The notes: a model not told the origin generated them from the letters alone. Shown: positions 43,395 through 53,118, counted from the first letter of the stretch. The stretch is 64,000 nt of DNA from Chryseobacterium sp. (GCF_008831505.1 NZ_CP044507.1:1054001-1118000), one strand, 5' to 3'. Translations and numbers: made by a program.

Positions 43395-44417
43395 TTAGTA
43401 CTGAAACAACACGCTGCCCCAGGTAAAACCGCTGCCAAAGGCGGACAGGCAAACCAGGTCGCCGCGCTTTATTCGGTTCTGCTCAATGGCTTCGCTGAGC
43501 GCGATCGGGATGGAAGCCGCGGTGGTATTTCCATACTTCTGGATATTGTTGAATATTTTATCGTCGGGCAGTCCCATTTTTTGCTGCACGAACTGGGCAA
43601 TCCTGAGGTTGGCCTGGTGAGGGATAAACATGTCCAGGTCGTCAATGGTTTTGCCGGCTTTTTTCAACGCTTCAGTAATGGTTTCCGGAAAACGGGTAAC
43701 GGCGTGTTTAAAAACAAAATTACCGTTCATAATAGGGTAGATTTCACGGCTGGTGATACTTTCCGGCTCCAGACGCATGCGGTCGCTCCAGCCGTACTTG
43801 GTGCCGGGGAACAGCGTGCAAAGTTCCTCGGCATATTTTCCTTCAGAATGCATATTTACAGAAAGGATATCACCGGCGTTCTCATCCTCGGAAGCGGAAA
43901 GGATTACGGCACCGGCACCGTCGCCAAAAATCACAGAAACGCCACGGCCTTCATTGGAAAAATCAAGTCCGAAGGAATGGATTTCCGCGCCTACGACCAG
44001 GATATTTTTGTAGATACCGGACTTCAGGAAGGCATGAGCCACACTCATGGCATATACGAAGCCCGAACACTGGTTACGTACATCCAGCGCGCCGATGGTT
44101 CCGCAGCCCAGAAGGTCCTGCAATACCACACCGCTGCCCGGGAAATAGTAATCAGGAGAGAGGGTAGCAAATATAATATAATCAATATCCTGGGCAGTCA
44201 TTCCTGCATTTTCAAGGGCTTTTTGTGATGCCTTGAAACCCAGGTACGCCGTAGTTTCCTCAGGATCATTGCGTTCTTCCCTGTGGTGGCGCTGCTTGAT
44301 TCCGGTTCTTTCGGTAATCCACTCATCACTGGTGGTCATCAGTTTGGAGAGGTCGTCATTGGTGACTATATTTTCGGGGACATAATGACCTACGCCCTTT
44401 ATGATACTTTTGATCAT
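43395..44417 (-). CDS. fabH: Beta-ketoacyl-ACP synthase III
   Basis: The 340-aa condensing enzyme starts fatty acid synthesis by joining an acyl-CoA primer to malonyl-ACP. The catalytic triad is visible: Cys in DVRNQCSGFVYAMS near residue 113, His in FIPHQANLRI near residue 253, and Asn in YGNTTAASIPIAL near residue 283. The start at 44417 (MIKSIIKGVGHYVPENIVTN) fits homologues. The longer frame begins inside the promoter. It is divergent from corA with a symmetric shared promoter. Confidence 0.94.
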   Translation of the reverse strand: MIKSIIKGVGHYVPENIVTNDDLSKLMTTSDEWITERTGIKQRHHREERNDPEETTAYLGFKASQKALENAGMTAQDIDYIIFATLSPDYYFPGSGVVLQDLLGCGTIGALDVRNQCSGFVYAMSVAHAFLKSGIYKNILVVGAEIHSFGLDFSNEGRGVSVIFGDGAGAVILSASEDENAGDILSVNMHSEGKYAEELCTLFPGTKYGWSDRMRLEPESITSREIYPIMNGNFVFKHAVTRFPETITEALKKAGKTIDDLDMFIPHQANLRIAQFVQQKMGLPDDKIFNNIQKYGNTTAASIPIALSEAIEQNRIKRGDLVCLSAFGSGFTWGSVLFQY

Positions 44418-44426
44418 TAGTTTCGT

Positions 44427-44443
44427 TATTTTTGACAAATTTA
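44427..44443. promoter_or_regulatory. Symmetric divergent promoter of fabH (-) and corA (+)
   Basis: TATTTTTG (+, 44427-44434) and its mirror CAAATTTA (44436-44443, that is TAAATTTG on the minus strand) are separated by a single base. Each is a TAnnTTTG -7 box for one of the two divergent genes. Confidence 0.6.
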
Positions 44444-44482
44444 TCAATTTATTCCTGACCCTCTCATCTTAATATTCAGCCT

Positions 44483-45388
44483 ATGCCCTTTACTTCCGTT
44501 TTCAGAAACAGCCAATGCGAATGGATCGATGTAGAAGCGCCTGATTTGACCGACCTTGATTTTCTGCATTCAAAGTTTGGCATAGACATGATGCTGCTGG
44601 AAGATACGGTGGATCCGGACCACCTTCCTAAATATGAGGAGAGCGGGGAAATCAGATTTATTCTCATGCGGGAGAATACTGATGCCGAAAGACAAAACCT
44701 GGGCGGCATCAGTGATGTTTCCACAAAACTTAGTGTTTTCCTGCTGCCGGGCAAAATTATCACTGTGCACCGTTTGAGGACAGCTACTGTAACTGATACT
44801 CTTGAGGAAATTTCTGCCAAAGACAGTGCAGAGATAGTGACCGCAGAAAATATTCTGCTGTTATTGGCCCTGAAGGTGATGAAAAGCTACAATGATGAAT
44901 ACAGTGCGCTGATGCAGATCCTGGACGGACTGGAACGAGAGGTATTTCTCAAGCGCACCGTAAATAATGAGTTGCTTCGCGAACTCTACCTATTGAAACG
45001 GAAATCCAGCCTGAACGCACGCCTGCTCAGTATGTCGGCTGAATGGATACACAGATTCCGCGGGCTGAAGCTTAAACCTGTACAGATAGCCGATTTGAAT
45101 GATAAATACACCGATGTAAACTCAGACTTTGATCATCTGAGTGCAGAAGTAAACAGCCTGATCTCCATGTTTTTGGCACTCAGTGACCAGAGAGCCAACC
45201 GTGTGATGAAACTGCTGACCCAGTTTTCAGTCTACTTCCTTCCCATCACTTTTATCGCGGGTGTTTACGGTATGAATTTCAGGTATATGCCGGAACTGCA
45301 GAGTCCGTATGGTTATGTCCTTACACTTGCAGGCATGGGTCTGGTGGTGCTGATCATCTATATGTATATGCTCAGGAAACGCTGGTAA
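44483..45388 (+). CDS. CorA-family divalent cation transporter
   Basis: The 301-aa protein has a cytoplasmic helical N-domain and two C-terminal membrane helices. The signature GMN sits in FIAGVYGMNFRYMPELQSPYGY between the helices, and the basic C-terminus is RKRW. CorA channels take up Mg2+ (some Co2+ or Ni2+). The family is certain. The preferred ion is inferred. Confidence 0.92.
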   Translation: MPFTSVFRNSQCEWIDVEAPDLTDLDFLHSKFGIDMMLLEDTVDPDHLPKYEESGEIRFILMRENTDAERQNLGGISDVSTKLSVFLLPGKIITVHRLRTATVTDTLEEISAKDSAEIVTAENILLLLALKVMKSYNDEYSALMQILDGLEREVFLKRTVNNELLRELYLLKRKSSLNARLLSMSAEWIHRFRGLKLKPVQIADLNDKYTDVNSDFDHLSAEVNSLISMFLALSDQRANRVMKLLTQFSVYFLPITFIAGVYGMNFRYMPELQSPYGYVLTLAGMGLVVLIIYMYMLRKRW

Positions 45389-45500
45389 CAGGAAAAACAC
45401 CCTTTTTTTGAGCGTCCGGATGCGGGCGTTTCTTTTATTCCTAATTTTGGTTATGTAATGACACCCAATGCCTTACCCGCATTGGATAAAAACGATAACC

Positions 45501-47081
45501 ATGAAAACTGACCAGCTGAACCAGCTGCTGCAGGACAATACGCTCAACCGGGAATCGAGGGCTATGCTTACCGCGATGCATGAACGTTTGTCGGCAAAGG
45601 AATATTCGGATATACTGGATGCTCAGGGTAATCAGTATATCAATTTTGTCCAGGAGGGCGGCGGTGTGTGGGGTACCGCTCTGGTGGGCTATCTTTATGC
45701 CCTCGAGACTTTCGGTATACGCTTCCTGAGGATTGCCGGAACGAGTGCGGGCGCCATTAACACTATTCTTATAGCCGCACTGGGTGACCGATCCCGAAAT
45801 AAAAGTTCTGCGATAAAGGATGTTCTTTTTAACTGGAATTTTGTTGATTTTATGGACGGTAAATCCATTGTGCGCACGATGGCCGGCATTCTGCTTAAAA
45901 ATCCAAAACTGCTTAAGCGGAGCGTGTATTTATTGGTTCTCCTTCTACTTATTATCATATTTTTCCCCGTAGTCACGCTGTTCCGTCCGTTCTCCATCTG
46001 GTTTTATCTTGTACCGCTTACCATACTCGTCATTGTCGCTCTCGGGGTGCGCTATTATTATGACCTCTTCCGCAAAAACCGTGTCGGTCTTAATCCAGGT
46101 CATGCTTTTGAGCGCAAACTGAAACAGACACTGGATCATTTCGGTATAAAGACCGTGGAAGAACTTAATGCGGTCTATAATAAGAAAGGCGCGGAACTTA
46201 ATCTTAATTACCGTTTTGGCAATACTTCAGAATATTATTTTAACGCCCTGAATCATGTGGAAGAAATCCATGCTGAAAAAGCCGCTTCCATCGACGAAAA
46301 CCGGTACCGGACTTTTCTTGAAACTATGAAGAATACCGAGCTGTATAAAAACAATCCGTTTATGCTGCTGCGGTCCGACTATACTGTCATAACCACTGAC
46401 ATTAATTCCCGGATTAAGGTAGAATTTCCGAAGATGGCTGATCTTTACTGGACACACAAAGACATCTGCGATATAAGCCCCGCTAAATTCGTAAGGGCCT
46501 CGATGGCTGTTCCCTATTTTTTTGAGCCCATGGTGCATAGGATTAACCGCAGCGAGCCGGAAATTATCAGCGCCTGGAAATTCAGGCTGAATGCCGATCC
46601 GAAAGGAGTGTTTGACGAAGCCGTGTTCATAGATGGCGGCAGCATTTCCAATTTCCCTATAGATATTTTTCACGAAAGTGATATTTTTTATCCCAGAATT
46701 CCTGTATTCGGCGTGCGGCTGACGGACAGCAGTGAGGCGGGTGCCGAAAATGGTCTGGGAAGTAAAGAAATACTTAAAGGTCCGGGAAGTTACCTGATGA
46801 ATATTTTTGATACACTGCGCGGTTATAATGACAAAACTTTCCTTACTAAATACACCTTCTACAGCAAACACAGCATCCAGACGGTAGACTGCAGTCCAAG
46901 CAGCTGGCTTAACTTCTTTATGAAGGATGCGGAAAAGACTGAACTGTTTAACAAAGGTTTTCGGGCCGGTCTCGAATTTCTGGACCGTTTCGACTGGGAG
47001 AAATATAAAACCGAAAGAATGCTGGTCGCACTTAAGGAAAGAAAAATCCTTAAAGATGAAAATGAACCCACAGTAGGATAG
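45501..47081 (+). CDS. Large patatin-like phospholipase with membrane segment
   Basis: The 526-aa protein has the oxyanion loop EGGGVWGTALVG near residue 52, the nucleophile GTSAGAIN near residue 82 and the Asp in IDGGSISNFPID near residue 380. Between them lie two hydrophobic stretches (SVYLLVLLLLIIIFFPVV and WFYLVPLTILVIVALGV, about residues 135-185), unusual inside a patatin domain and suggesting membrane insertion. The ATG at 45501 is preferred over one 11 codons upstream. It presumably cleaves phospholipid acyl chains. Confidence 0.87.
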   Translation: MKTDQLNQLLQDNTLNRESRAMLTAMHERLSAKEYSDILDAQGNQYINFVQEGGGVWGTALVGYLYALETFGIRFLRIAGTSAGAINTILIAALGDRSRNKSSAIKDVLFNWNFVDFMDGKSIVRTMAGILLKNPKLLKRSVYLLVLLLLIIIFFPVVTLFRPFSIWFYLVPLTILVIVALGVRYYYDLFRKNRVGLNPGHAFERKLKQTLDHFGIKTVEELNAVYNKKGAELNLNYRFGNTSEYYFNALNHVEEIHAEKAASIDENRYRTFLETMKNTELYKNNPFMLLRSDYTVITTDINSRIKVEFPKMADLYWTHKDICDISPAKFVRASMAVPYFFEPMVHRINRSEPEIISAWKFRLNADPKGVFDEAVFIDGGSISNFPIDIFHESDIFYPRIPVFGVRLTDSSEAGAENGLGSKEILKGPGSYLMNIFDTLRGYNDKTFLTKYTFYSKHSIQTVDCSPSSWLNFFMKDAEKTELFNKGFRAGLEFLDRFDWEKYKTERMLVALKERKILKDENEPTVG

Positions 47082-47150
47082 GGTAGAATAAAAATAGAAT
47101 GATTATACAGGCGGTGTTTAATTCCTTCAATTTAAATTTAGTAACTGCGC

Positions 47151-47693
47151 ATGGACGAATTACTGAAAACCATTCTTACAGCTTTGCTTAGCGGTGCTGT
47201 TATCTCTGCCGTTCTGGGTCTTGTCTTCAAGCGCAGGACGGAGACGATTACGGCTGAAATAAAAAACCAGTTTGAAATGAATTTGCTTCGCAGGAAAACA
47301 GGCCAGCAGTGGAAAGAGAAAGCACTGATTGAGCTGTATGGTCCGTTAAACTACCATTTCACAAGAACAAAAAAAGCGCTGAGCCGCTATACAGACAAAA
47401 ACCTGTATCTTGAGGTAAATGTATTTAAGGATTCCAACCAAAAGATAAGGGACCTCTTGCTGGAAAAATCCTACCTGATCTATCCGGAACTGACCGGTGA
47501 TGCCGAGGAACTGATCACTCATTACGATGTCTGGCTGGAACAGTATCATAAACTGCGGGTGAATCCGGATGCCGCCGAGGTGGCAGCTACATTCGTATTT
47601 GTGCAGGACCTGGGATTCCCTTTCCCGCGTGCCGCTGAAGAGAAATTCAAGCAGAAATACCGTGAGCTTTGGAATGATGTTTATAAGAGCTGA
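47151..47693 (+). CDS. Hypothetical membrane-anchored protein
   Basis: The 180-aa protein has one N-terminal membrane helix (LLKTILTALLSGAVISAVLGLVF) followed by a helical cytoplasmic part (ITAEIKNQFEMNLLRRKTGQQWKEKALIELYGPLNYHF). It resembles small membrane-bound proteins of unknown function common in many bacteria. No catalytic motif is visible. It converges with holB. Confidence 0.7.
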   Translation: MDELLKTILTALLSGAVISAVLGLVFKRRTETITAEIKNQFEMNLLRRKTGQQWKEKALIELYGPLNYHFTRTKKALSRYTDKNLYLEVNVFKDSNQKIRDLLLEKSYLIYPELTGDAEELITHYDVWLEQYHKLRVNPDAAEVAATFVFVQDLGFPFPRAAEEKFKQKYRELWNDVYKS

Positions 47694-47704
47694 TGCTTTC
47701 CTGT

Positions 47705-48820
47705 TTACGCAGTTTTATGGATGTAGCGTGATAGTTTGATCCCCAGGTCCGTCCACACAATCCGTGGATTGGCATTGCGCTGAAGGTGATAGTCGGCTTC
47801 ATTTATTTCGGTAATGATGCTTTCGATATTTGCGCCATGAATGAATTTGCTGAAGCTGTCCCAGTTAAAACTACCGGACTCAATTTTTTTGTGCACAAGT
47901 TCCTGTGCCCCGTAGTTTTGTATCATGGCCATGCGGAACATCTCAGCGCAGTACTCCAGGAAATTTTTTTGCTTTTCCCGGTTCCAGCCGGCAATGGAAC
48001 GTGCCCAAAGAATGATGTTCTTCAGGAATTCCGGTCTTTTCTTTACCTGAAAAGCATCGCGTACCCACTGCACGAAGAGTTCCTCAAATTCGGTGCTGCC
48101 TTCCTGCTGCATCAGTTTTAAGGCGGTGTTAAGGTTGCCCTGCGACTGGTGAATGACTGATTTCTGCCGGTCTTCTGACATTTGGAAGTTCTTTGACAGA
48201 TATTCACCCAACTCGGTGTCCGACAGGCGGGGAACCTGAACCAACTGTGTACGCGACAGGATAGTAGGCAGTAAATCATCAGCATTTTCGGCTGTGAGAA
48301 GGATTACTGTCTTTTCCGGCGGTTCTTCCAAAAACTTGAGCAGCTTGTTGGAGGCAGGAACGTTCAGTTTATCGGCGCGCCAGATAATAAGTATCTTACT
48401 GCCGCCTTCAAAACTTTTTAGGGCGAATTTTTTATTCTGCTCCTCAACTTCATCGGCCGAGATAAAAAGCTGTTTGTTCTCGGACTCCAAAAAACTGCTC
48501 CAGTCATCAAAACTGGAGTATGGATTGGCAAGTATCATTTCCCTGAACTGATAAAAGAACTGTTGGGACAGTGAAGACCTGTTCGCTGTAAAAACGGGAA
48601 AGCTGAAGTGGAGGTCCACATGGTTAAGATGCGATACACGCTGCGCCGCAGTAGGCTTTTCCTGCTCCAGGATTTCTGCGGCATACGCCAGCGCCAGCGG
48701 CAGGGTGCCATATCCTTCTTTGCCCAAAAACAATTGGGCATGGCTGATGCGTTGATTCTGTATACTTTTTTTGAGCTGATCCTTCAGCATTTGCTGTCCG
48801 GCAATAAGGTCCCAATCCAT
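47705..48820 (-). CDS. holB: DNA polymerase III delta' subunit-like (clamp loader)
   Basis: The 371-aa AAA+ protein begins WDLIAGQQMLKDQLKKSIQNQRISHAQLFLGKEGYG, the usual DnaX/HolB opening with a degenerate P-loop. It has the sensor region KLLKFLEEPPEKTVILLTAENADDLLPTILSRTQLVQVP near residue 165, including an SRT (SRC-like) motif. Delta' is the stator of the clamp loader. A -7 box ends only 5 bp before the ATG. Confidence 0.9.
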   Translation of the reverse strand: MDWDLIAGQQMLKDQLKKSIQNQRISHAQLFLGKEGYGTLPLALAYAAEILEQEKPTAAQRVSHLNHVDLHFSFPVFTANRSSLSQQFFYQFREMILANPYSSFDDWSSFLESENKQLFISADEVEEQNKKFALKSFEGGSKILIIWRADKLNVPASNKLLKFLEEPPEKTVILLTAENADDLLPTILSRTQLVQVPRLSDTELGEYLSKNFQMSEDRQKSVIHQSQGNLNTALKLMQQEGSTEFEELFVQWVRDAFQVKKRPEFLKNIILWARSIAGWNREKQKNFLEYCAEMFRMAMIQNYGAQELVHKKIESGSFNWDSFSKFIHGANIESIITEINEADYHLQRNANPRIVWTDLGIKLSRYIHKTA

Positions 48821-48824
48821 GTTT

Positions 48825-48832
48825 CAAAGATA
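48825..48832 (-). promoter_or_regulatory. -7 box (TATCTTTG) of holB, almost touching the start codon
   Basis: Minus-strand TAnnTTTG match whose last base is 4 bp from the ATG. Transcription would start at or next to the ATG, giving a leaderless or nearly leaderless message. Confidence 0.5.
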
Positions 48833-48985
48833 GGCTTTTTGCTGTAATCCGGGAGTTCCCGTAAGGCAGTTGGAAGGGTCTGAACCAGGTTTTACGATGA
48901 TAATCACTTAACAAACTTTAACCAAAGGAAATTTCCTGGTTTCAGTTATAATTAGGATATTTGCGCATTATTTTAAAAATTAAGA

Positions 48986-50260
48986 ATGAAACATATTTTC
49001 GCCCTGTCCTTCATTACCGCGGGATTTTTCCTAAACGCTCAGAATATTGGAAATTCTCCCTACGCCGCTTACGGTATTGGAGATGTAAAATATGACAACA
49101 CGGTAGAAAATACTGGGATGGCCGGACTCACCACTGCCTATATCACAGATTTCAACAGCAGTTTCAACTTTATGAATCCGGCTGCCAACGAAAACCTGCA
49201 GCTTACTGCAATCAAGGTAGAGGCAACCAACGAGAATAATTTCTTCCGCTCAGATTACAATGATTACAAGGTAACCAAGCACTCTACTTACCTTTCCAAT
49301 ATTTCTATCGCTTTTCCGCTGTCACAGAAAGTGAAGTTTGGACTGGGCTACCAGCCTTACAGTTCCAAAAGTTATGATGTGGTGGTTTCCCAGACCGAAG
49401 CAGACGGATCGGTAAAACTCAATGCCTACCATGGAGAGGGATCGCTTAATACGGTTCAGGCTGCGTTATCCTACCAAATATCGCCTGCTTTTGCATTAGG
49501 CTTAAGGACCAATTTCTATTTTGGAAATCTGTATGATATTGACGAATTGGTTTCCTCTAATGCCGAGCTGATCAACGGTTACGAAACCAGGAACCGTGTA
49601 AACAATTTTAACTTTACTGCCGGCGCCACCTATCAGAAAAAATTTGAAAATGACAGAAAACTTACGCTGGGCGCCACAACCACTTTTGGCAACAGCAGTA
49701 AGATGGAATCTACCTACATAAACAGTACCTATTTCTATAACAGCAACGAAGTTAAGAATTACGTAAGCATTATAGAACAAACAAACACTACAGCCAATAA
49801 CCTGCTGCCTTTGGAAGCCTCACTGGGTCTTGGTTTCGGACATAATCAGCGCTGGTTTATAGGTTCTCAGGTTAACTACAGGAGAGGTGAGACCATTCAG
49901 TTCGTGGGCCAGGATTTCCTGAATAAAGATTCATACAGGGTTGCCGCCGGTGGTTGGATTCTGCCCAACGTTAACAACTTCCGGAATTATTTTAAAAGGA
50001 TAATTTACCGTTACGGTGCGTTTTATGAGAAAGGTAATCTCCATATTAACGATACGGATATTAACAGATTCGGTGTGACCTTCGGTGCAACGTTACCATT
50101 CAAAAACACCTCAATAAACCGTATGAGTGGTCTTGATGTCGCGGTCGAACTGGGCAAGAGAGGAACTTTGAACAATAACCTGGTGAACCAGAATTATATT
50201 AACCTGAAAGTAGGATTCAACTTTGCAGACCGTTGGTTCCAAAAAAGGCTTTATAACTAA
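48986..50260 (+). CDS. Outer-membrane beta-barrel protein (FadL/OmpP1-like)
   Basis: A signal peptide (KHIFALSFITAGFFLNAQ) is followed by 400 aa of alternating, aromatic-ended strands (LGYQPYSSKSYDVVVSQ, FALGLRTNFYFGNLYDI, WFIGSQVNYRRGETIQF). The C-terminal segment ends with LKVGFNFADRWFQKRLYN, an outer-membrane barrel close. Its stop directly abuts the LptC gene, so the two are coupled. A transport or lipid role is inferred from fold only. Confidence 0.75.
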   Translation: MKHIFALSFITAGFFLNAQNIGNSPYAAYGIGDVKYDNTVENTGMAGLTTAYITDFNSSFNFMNPAANENLQLTAIKVEATNENNFFRSDYNDYKVTKHSTYLSNISIAFPLSQKVKFGLGYQPYSSKSYDVVVSQTEADGSVKLNAYHGEGSLNTVQAALSYQISPAFALGLRTNFYFGNLYDIDELVSSNAELINGYETRNRVNNFNFTAGATYQKKFENDRKLTLGATTTFGNSSKMESTYINSTYFYNSNEVKNYVSIIEQTNTTANNLLPLEASLGLGFGHNQRWFIGSQVNYRRGETIQFVGQDFLNKDSYRVAAGGWILPNVNNFRNYFKRIIYRYGAFYEKGNLHINDTDINRFGVTFGATLPFKNTSINRMSGLDVAVELGKRGTLNNNLVNQNYINLKVGFNFADRWFQKRLYN

Positions 50261-50851
50261 ATGAAAGCGTTTCTTTGCGGTCAGAAATTTAAAAGTATAG
50301 CCTGCCTTTTGGGTCTGGCTATATTTTTTATATCCTGCGAGGAAGATCTTACCACCGTAAATTCGAAGACAAAGAAGGTAAACTTTCCTTCGCAGGTGAT
50401 TTACGACGCTAAAATTGTGCAGCGTGATTCCGGAAGGGTTAAGATGCGGGCAACTGCACCGCTTATTGAAAAATTTGAACTTATCGACACACCCTACGTG
50501 GTGGCAAGAAAGGGTATTGATATTGAGTATTTCGACCGTAAGAACCCAGCCAAACCCGGGAGGATCACTGCAAAATTTGCGAAGATGACCGAAATGAAGC
50601 GTTTTTATGAAGCGCGCGGTAATGTGAAGGTGGTCACGAGTGAAGGACAGATGTTTGCCATGCAGACTGTGTTTTGGGATCAGGCAAAAAAGGAAATTTA
50701 CACCTCCGACACGGTGTATGTAACAAACAAAGATGGCTCCACTCTCGTGGCAGCCAACGGAATGAGGGCTAAGGACGATTTTTCGGAGTATACCTTCCTC
50801 AACAATGCAGGAGACATCAACGCCAAGAAGATTCCCGAGCAGAAAAAATAG
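50261..50851 (+). CDS. lptC: LptC-like LPS export protein
   Basis: The 196-aa protein starts 1 bp after the preceding stop. Its lipoprotein-like N-terminus ends IFFISC. The LptC/OstA beta-jellyroll repeats follow (IVQRDSGRVKMRATAPLIEKF, then GRITAKFAKMTEMKRFYEARGNVKVVTSEGQMF). LptC receives LPS from LptB2FG at the inner membrane and passes it to LptA. In Bacteroidota it is commonly a lipoprotein. Confidence 0.85.
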   Translation: MKAFLCGQKFKSIACLLGLAIFFISCEEDLTTVNSKTKKVNFPSQVIYDAKIVQRDSGRVKMRATAPLIEKFELIDTPYVVARKGIDIEYFDRKNPAKPGRITAKFAKMTEMKRFYEARGNVKVVTSEGQMFAMQTVFWDQAKKEIYTSDTVYVTNKDGSTLVAANGMRAKDDFSEYTFLNNAGDINAKKIPEQKK

Positions 50852-50902
50852 CAGGCCCGTCTGCCAGGGTGGACCAAAGAAGTTCCTTAAATAAAATTTA
50901 GT

Positions 50903-51952
50903 ATGCTTTACCATGCACTTGGACTCATGTCCGGTACCAGCCTGGATGGTCTGGATATCTGTCACGCGTCATTCAGTTATGAGCACGCTGACGGCTGGAA
51001 ATACCGTATCCTGAACTGTGAAACCGTTAAATATCCCGCTGCCTGGGAACAGGATTTAGGCGGCGCGCGGATGATTTCAGCAGAGGACCTCTTTGCGCTG
51101 AATACAGCTTACGGCAAATATTTGGGAGAACAGGTGAACCTCTTTCTTAAAAAAAATGGTTTAACGCCGCCGGATGTCATCGGTTCTCATGGACATACGG
51201 TCTTTCATCAGCCAGAGCGCGGATTCACCGTGCAGATTGGTGACGGGCGGGCCATAAAAATGTTGAATGATGTTCCCGTGGTCTATGATTTCCGCAGTGC
51301 CGATGTTTTGCGTGGCGGAAACGGTGCACCGCTGGTTCCGATTGGAGACCGGCTACTTTTTGCTGAATATGGAGCCTGTCTCAATCTGGGCGGTTTTTCC
51401 AATGTTTCACTGGAGTACGCAGGTCAGCGCATTGCCTTTGATATCTGTCCGGTGAATACTGTACTTAACCGTTTTGCCCAATTGGTGGGTAAGCCTTTTG
51501 ACCTCGGTGGCCAACTGGCCGCCACCGGAACGGCAGACCACAAGGTTGTGCAAAAGTTGAACGAACTCGGTTTTTACTTGCAGTCTCCCCCCAAGTCATT
51601 GGGTGCCGAATGGGTGGAGCGGCAGGTTTTGCCGCTGCTTGAACCACTTTCTGCCCGCGATGCCCTGGCCACTTTTACGGAGCATGCGGCAATCCAGATT
51701 TCATTTGCGCTGGAAAACTATAAAGTGAATAATTTGCTGATAACAGGAGGTGGTGCTTACAATACTTATCTTCTGGAAAGAATAGCTGCCAGAAGCGGCT
51801 GTAAATTAACAGTACCGGAAAGCGTAGTAGTGGAATTTAAAGAGGCGCTGATTTTCGCTTTTATGGCCGTTTTGCGGCTGCGGCAGGAAAATAATGTACT
51901 GTCTTCGGCTACCGGCAGCGACAGTGACCACTGCAGTGGGATTTTGGTTTAA
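50903..51952 (+). CDS. anmK: Anhydro-N-acetylmuramic acid kinase
   Basis: The 349-aa ASKHA-fold kinase starts YHALGLMSGTSLDGLDICH, the AnmK signature. HGHTVFHQP is near residue 95 (catalytic region), NLGGFSNVS near residue 160 and LITGGGAYNTYLL near residue 280. It phosphorylates anhydro-MurNAc during cell-wall recycling, yielding MurNAc-6-phosphate. No MurQ gene is adjacent. Confidence 0.93.
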   Translation: MLYHALGLMSGTSLDGLDICHASFSYEHADGWKYRILNCETVKYPAAWEQDLGGARMISAEDLFALNTAYGKYLGEQVNLFLKKNGLTPPDVIGSHGHTVFHQPERGFTVQIGDGRAIKMLNDVPVVYDFRSADVLRGGNGAPLVPIGDRLLFAEYGACLNLGGFSNVSLEYAGQRIAFDICPVNTVLNRFAQLVGKPFDLGGQLAATGTADHKVVQKLNELGFYLQSPPKSLGAEWVERQVLPLLEPLSARDALATFTEHAAIQISFALENYKVNNLLITGGGAYNTYLLERIAARSGCKLTVPESVVVEFKEALIFAFMAVLRLRQENNVLSSATGSDSDHCSGILV

Positions 51953-52016
51953 CTTTCCCGGCGCGTAATAACCCGGTTTTTGACCTAAAATAATTCCATG
52001 GCTCGGGCAATAGCGA

Positions 52017-52024
52017 TATCTTTG
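52017..52024 (+). promoter_or_regulatory. -7 box (TATCTTTG) of the NdpA-like gene
   Basis: TAnnTTTG match 22 bp before the ATG. Confidence 0.5.
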
Positions 52025-52045
52025 CCCTCTAAAATTTGAATAATA

Positions 52046-53062
52046 ATGATATCCAGGATAATTATACATAAGGTAGGAAACAAAATCAATCAGGAAGCCC
52101 TTGTGCTTTCGCAGGAAGATTATAGACCGGAAGAGGAAATGAAGGAAATCCTGGAAGATTATTTCCTGAAATCCTTTAAATCTGAAGAGCATTTCCGCTT
52201 TTACAGTGATACTTATCTGGTAAATAATCCGGTTTACAGCTCAGTTTCTGAAATTTTTGAAGACCCTTCGAAATTCGTTTACGAATCCGAGAATATCGCC
52301 CAGCATCTGTATGACATCACAGAAAATCCCAGGGTACAGACGGGCGAACTTTTTATTGTCTATTTTGAAGGTGAGGAAAATGCAGATGGTAATAAAATAG
52401 ATTCGATCGGAATATTTAAGACCGAAAACAAAAGTCCTTTCCTGAAAATCTTCCCGAACGGTGATGCATTCGACGTTGAGAAAGATTACGGTATTGGGCT
52501 GTCCAAACTTGATAAGGGCGCGCTGATCTATAATTCCGGAAAAGACACCGGGTTTGCCGTGAAGGTCGTGGATAATAACAAAAACGGCGATATGTATTAC
52601 TGGTTTGAGGACTTTTTGAAGGTCAGACAGCGCGATGATGAATACTTTCATACCCAGGAAACACTTGCCGTTTATAAAGAATATATCACGAAACAGCTGC
52701 CGCAGGAGTTTGAAACTACCAAAGCCGATCAGGCAGATTTCCTTAACAAATCAATTAACTTTTTTAAGGAGAGGGAAGTGTTTGATTATGACCAGTTTAC
52801 AAAAGAGGTGCTGGAAGATGACAATGTTATTGAAAGTTTTGGTAATTTTAAATCGGAATACGAACAGGATATGCAGGTGTCCATTGCTGAAGATTTTGCC
52901 ATTAATGAAGCGGCTGTTAAGAAGCAAAGCCGCAGTTATAAAAGTGTGATCAAACTGGACAAGAACTTTCATATTTATGTTCATGGCGACCGTAAGCTTA
53001 TTGAAACCGGTCAGGATGAGAAGGGAAAGTATTACAGACTCTATTTTGAAGAAGAGCAGTAG
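52046..53062 (+). CDS. Nucleoid-associated protein (NdpA/YejK family)
   Basis: The 338-aa protein opens with ISRIIIHKVGNKINQEALVLSQ and has the NA37 core (GELFIVYFEGEENADG, then SIGIFKTENKSPFLKI). The C-terminal half is acidic and helical. YejK-type proteins bind the nucleoid, but their role in Bacteroidota is not established. A monocistronic layout is likely. Confidence 0.85.
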   Translation: MISRIIIHKVGNKINQEALVLSQEDYRPEEEMKEILEDYFLKSFKSEEHFRFYSDTYLVNNPVYSSVSEIFEDPSKFVYESENIAQHLYDITENPRVQTGELFIVYFEGEENADGNKIDSIGIFKTENKSPFLKIFPNGDAFDVEKDYGIGLSKLDKGALIYNSGKDTGFAVKVVDNNKNGDMYYWFEDFLKVRQRDDEYFHTQETLAVYKEYITKQLPQEFETTKADQADFLNKSINFFKEREVFDYDQFTKEVLEDDNVIESFGNFKSEYEQDMQVSIAEDFAINEAAVKKQSRSYKSVIKLDKNFHIYVHGDRKLIETGQDEKGKYYRLYFEEEQ

Positions 53063-53085
53063 TATATTATGTTAAATTAAATGAT

Positions 53086-53093
53086 TATCTTTG
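53086..53093 (+). promoter_or_regulatory. -7 box (TATCTTTG) of the bacteriophytochrome operon
   Basis: TAnnTTTG match 26 bp before the ATG. Confidence 0.5.
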
Positions 53094-53118
53094 TTCATAT
53101 ACCTATCATTAATAATCT

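Noticed and set aside
43356-44228. Long + strand frame of 290 codons
   Set aside because: It lies antisense inside fabH, which has all catalytic motifs. The translation has no recognisable domain.
45410-45440. Weak hairpin after corA
   Set aside because: The stem has two mismatches and a poor T-run, so it is not listed as a terminator.
50111-50965. Minus-strand frame of 284 codons
   Set aside because: Antisense to the outer-membrane protein and lptC, which form a clear coupled pair.
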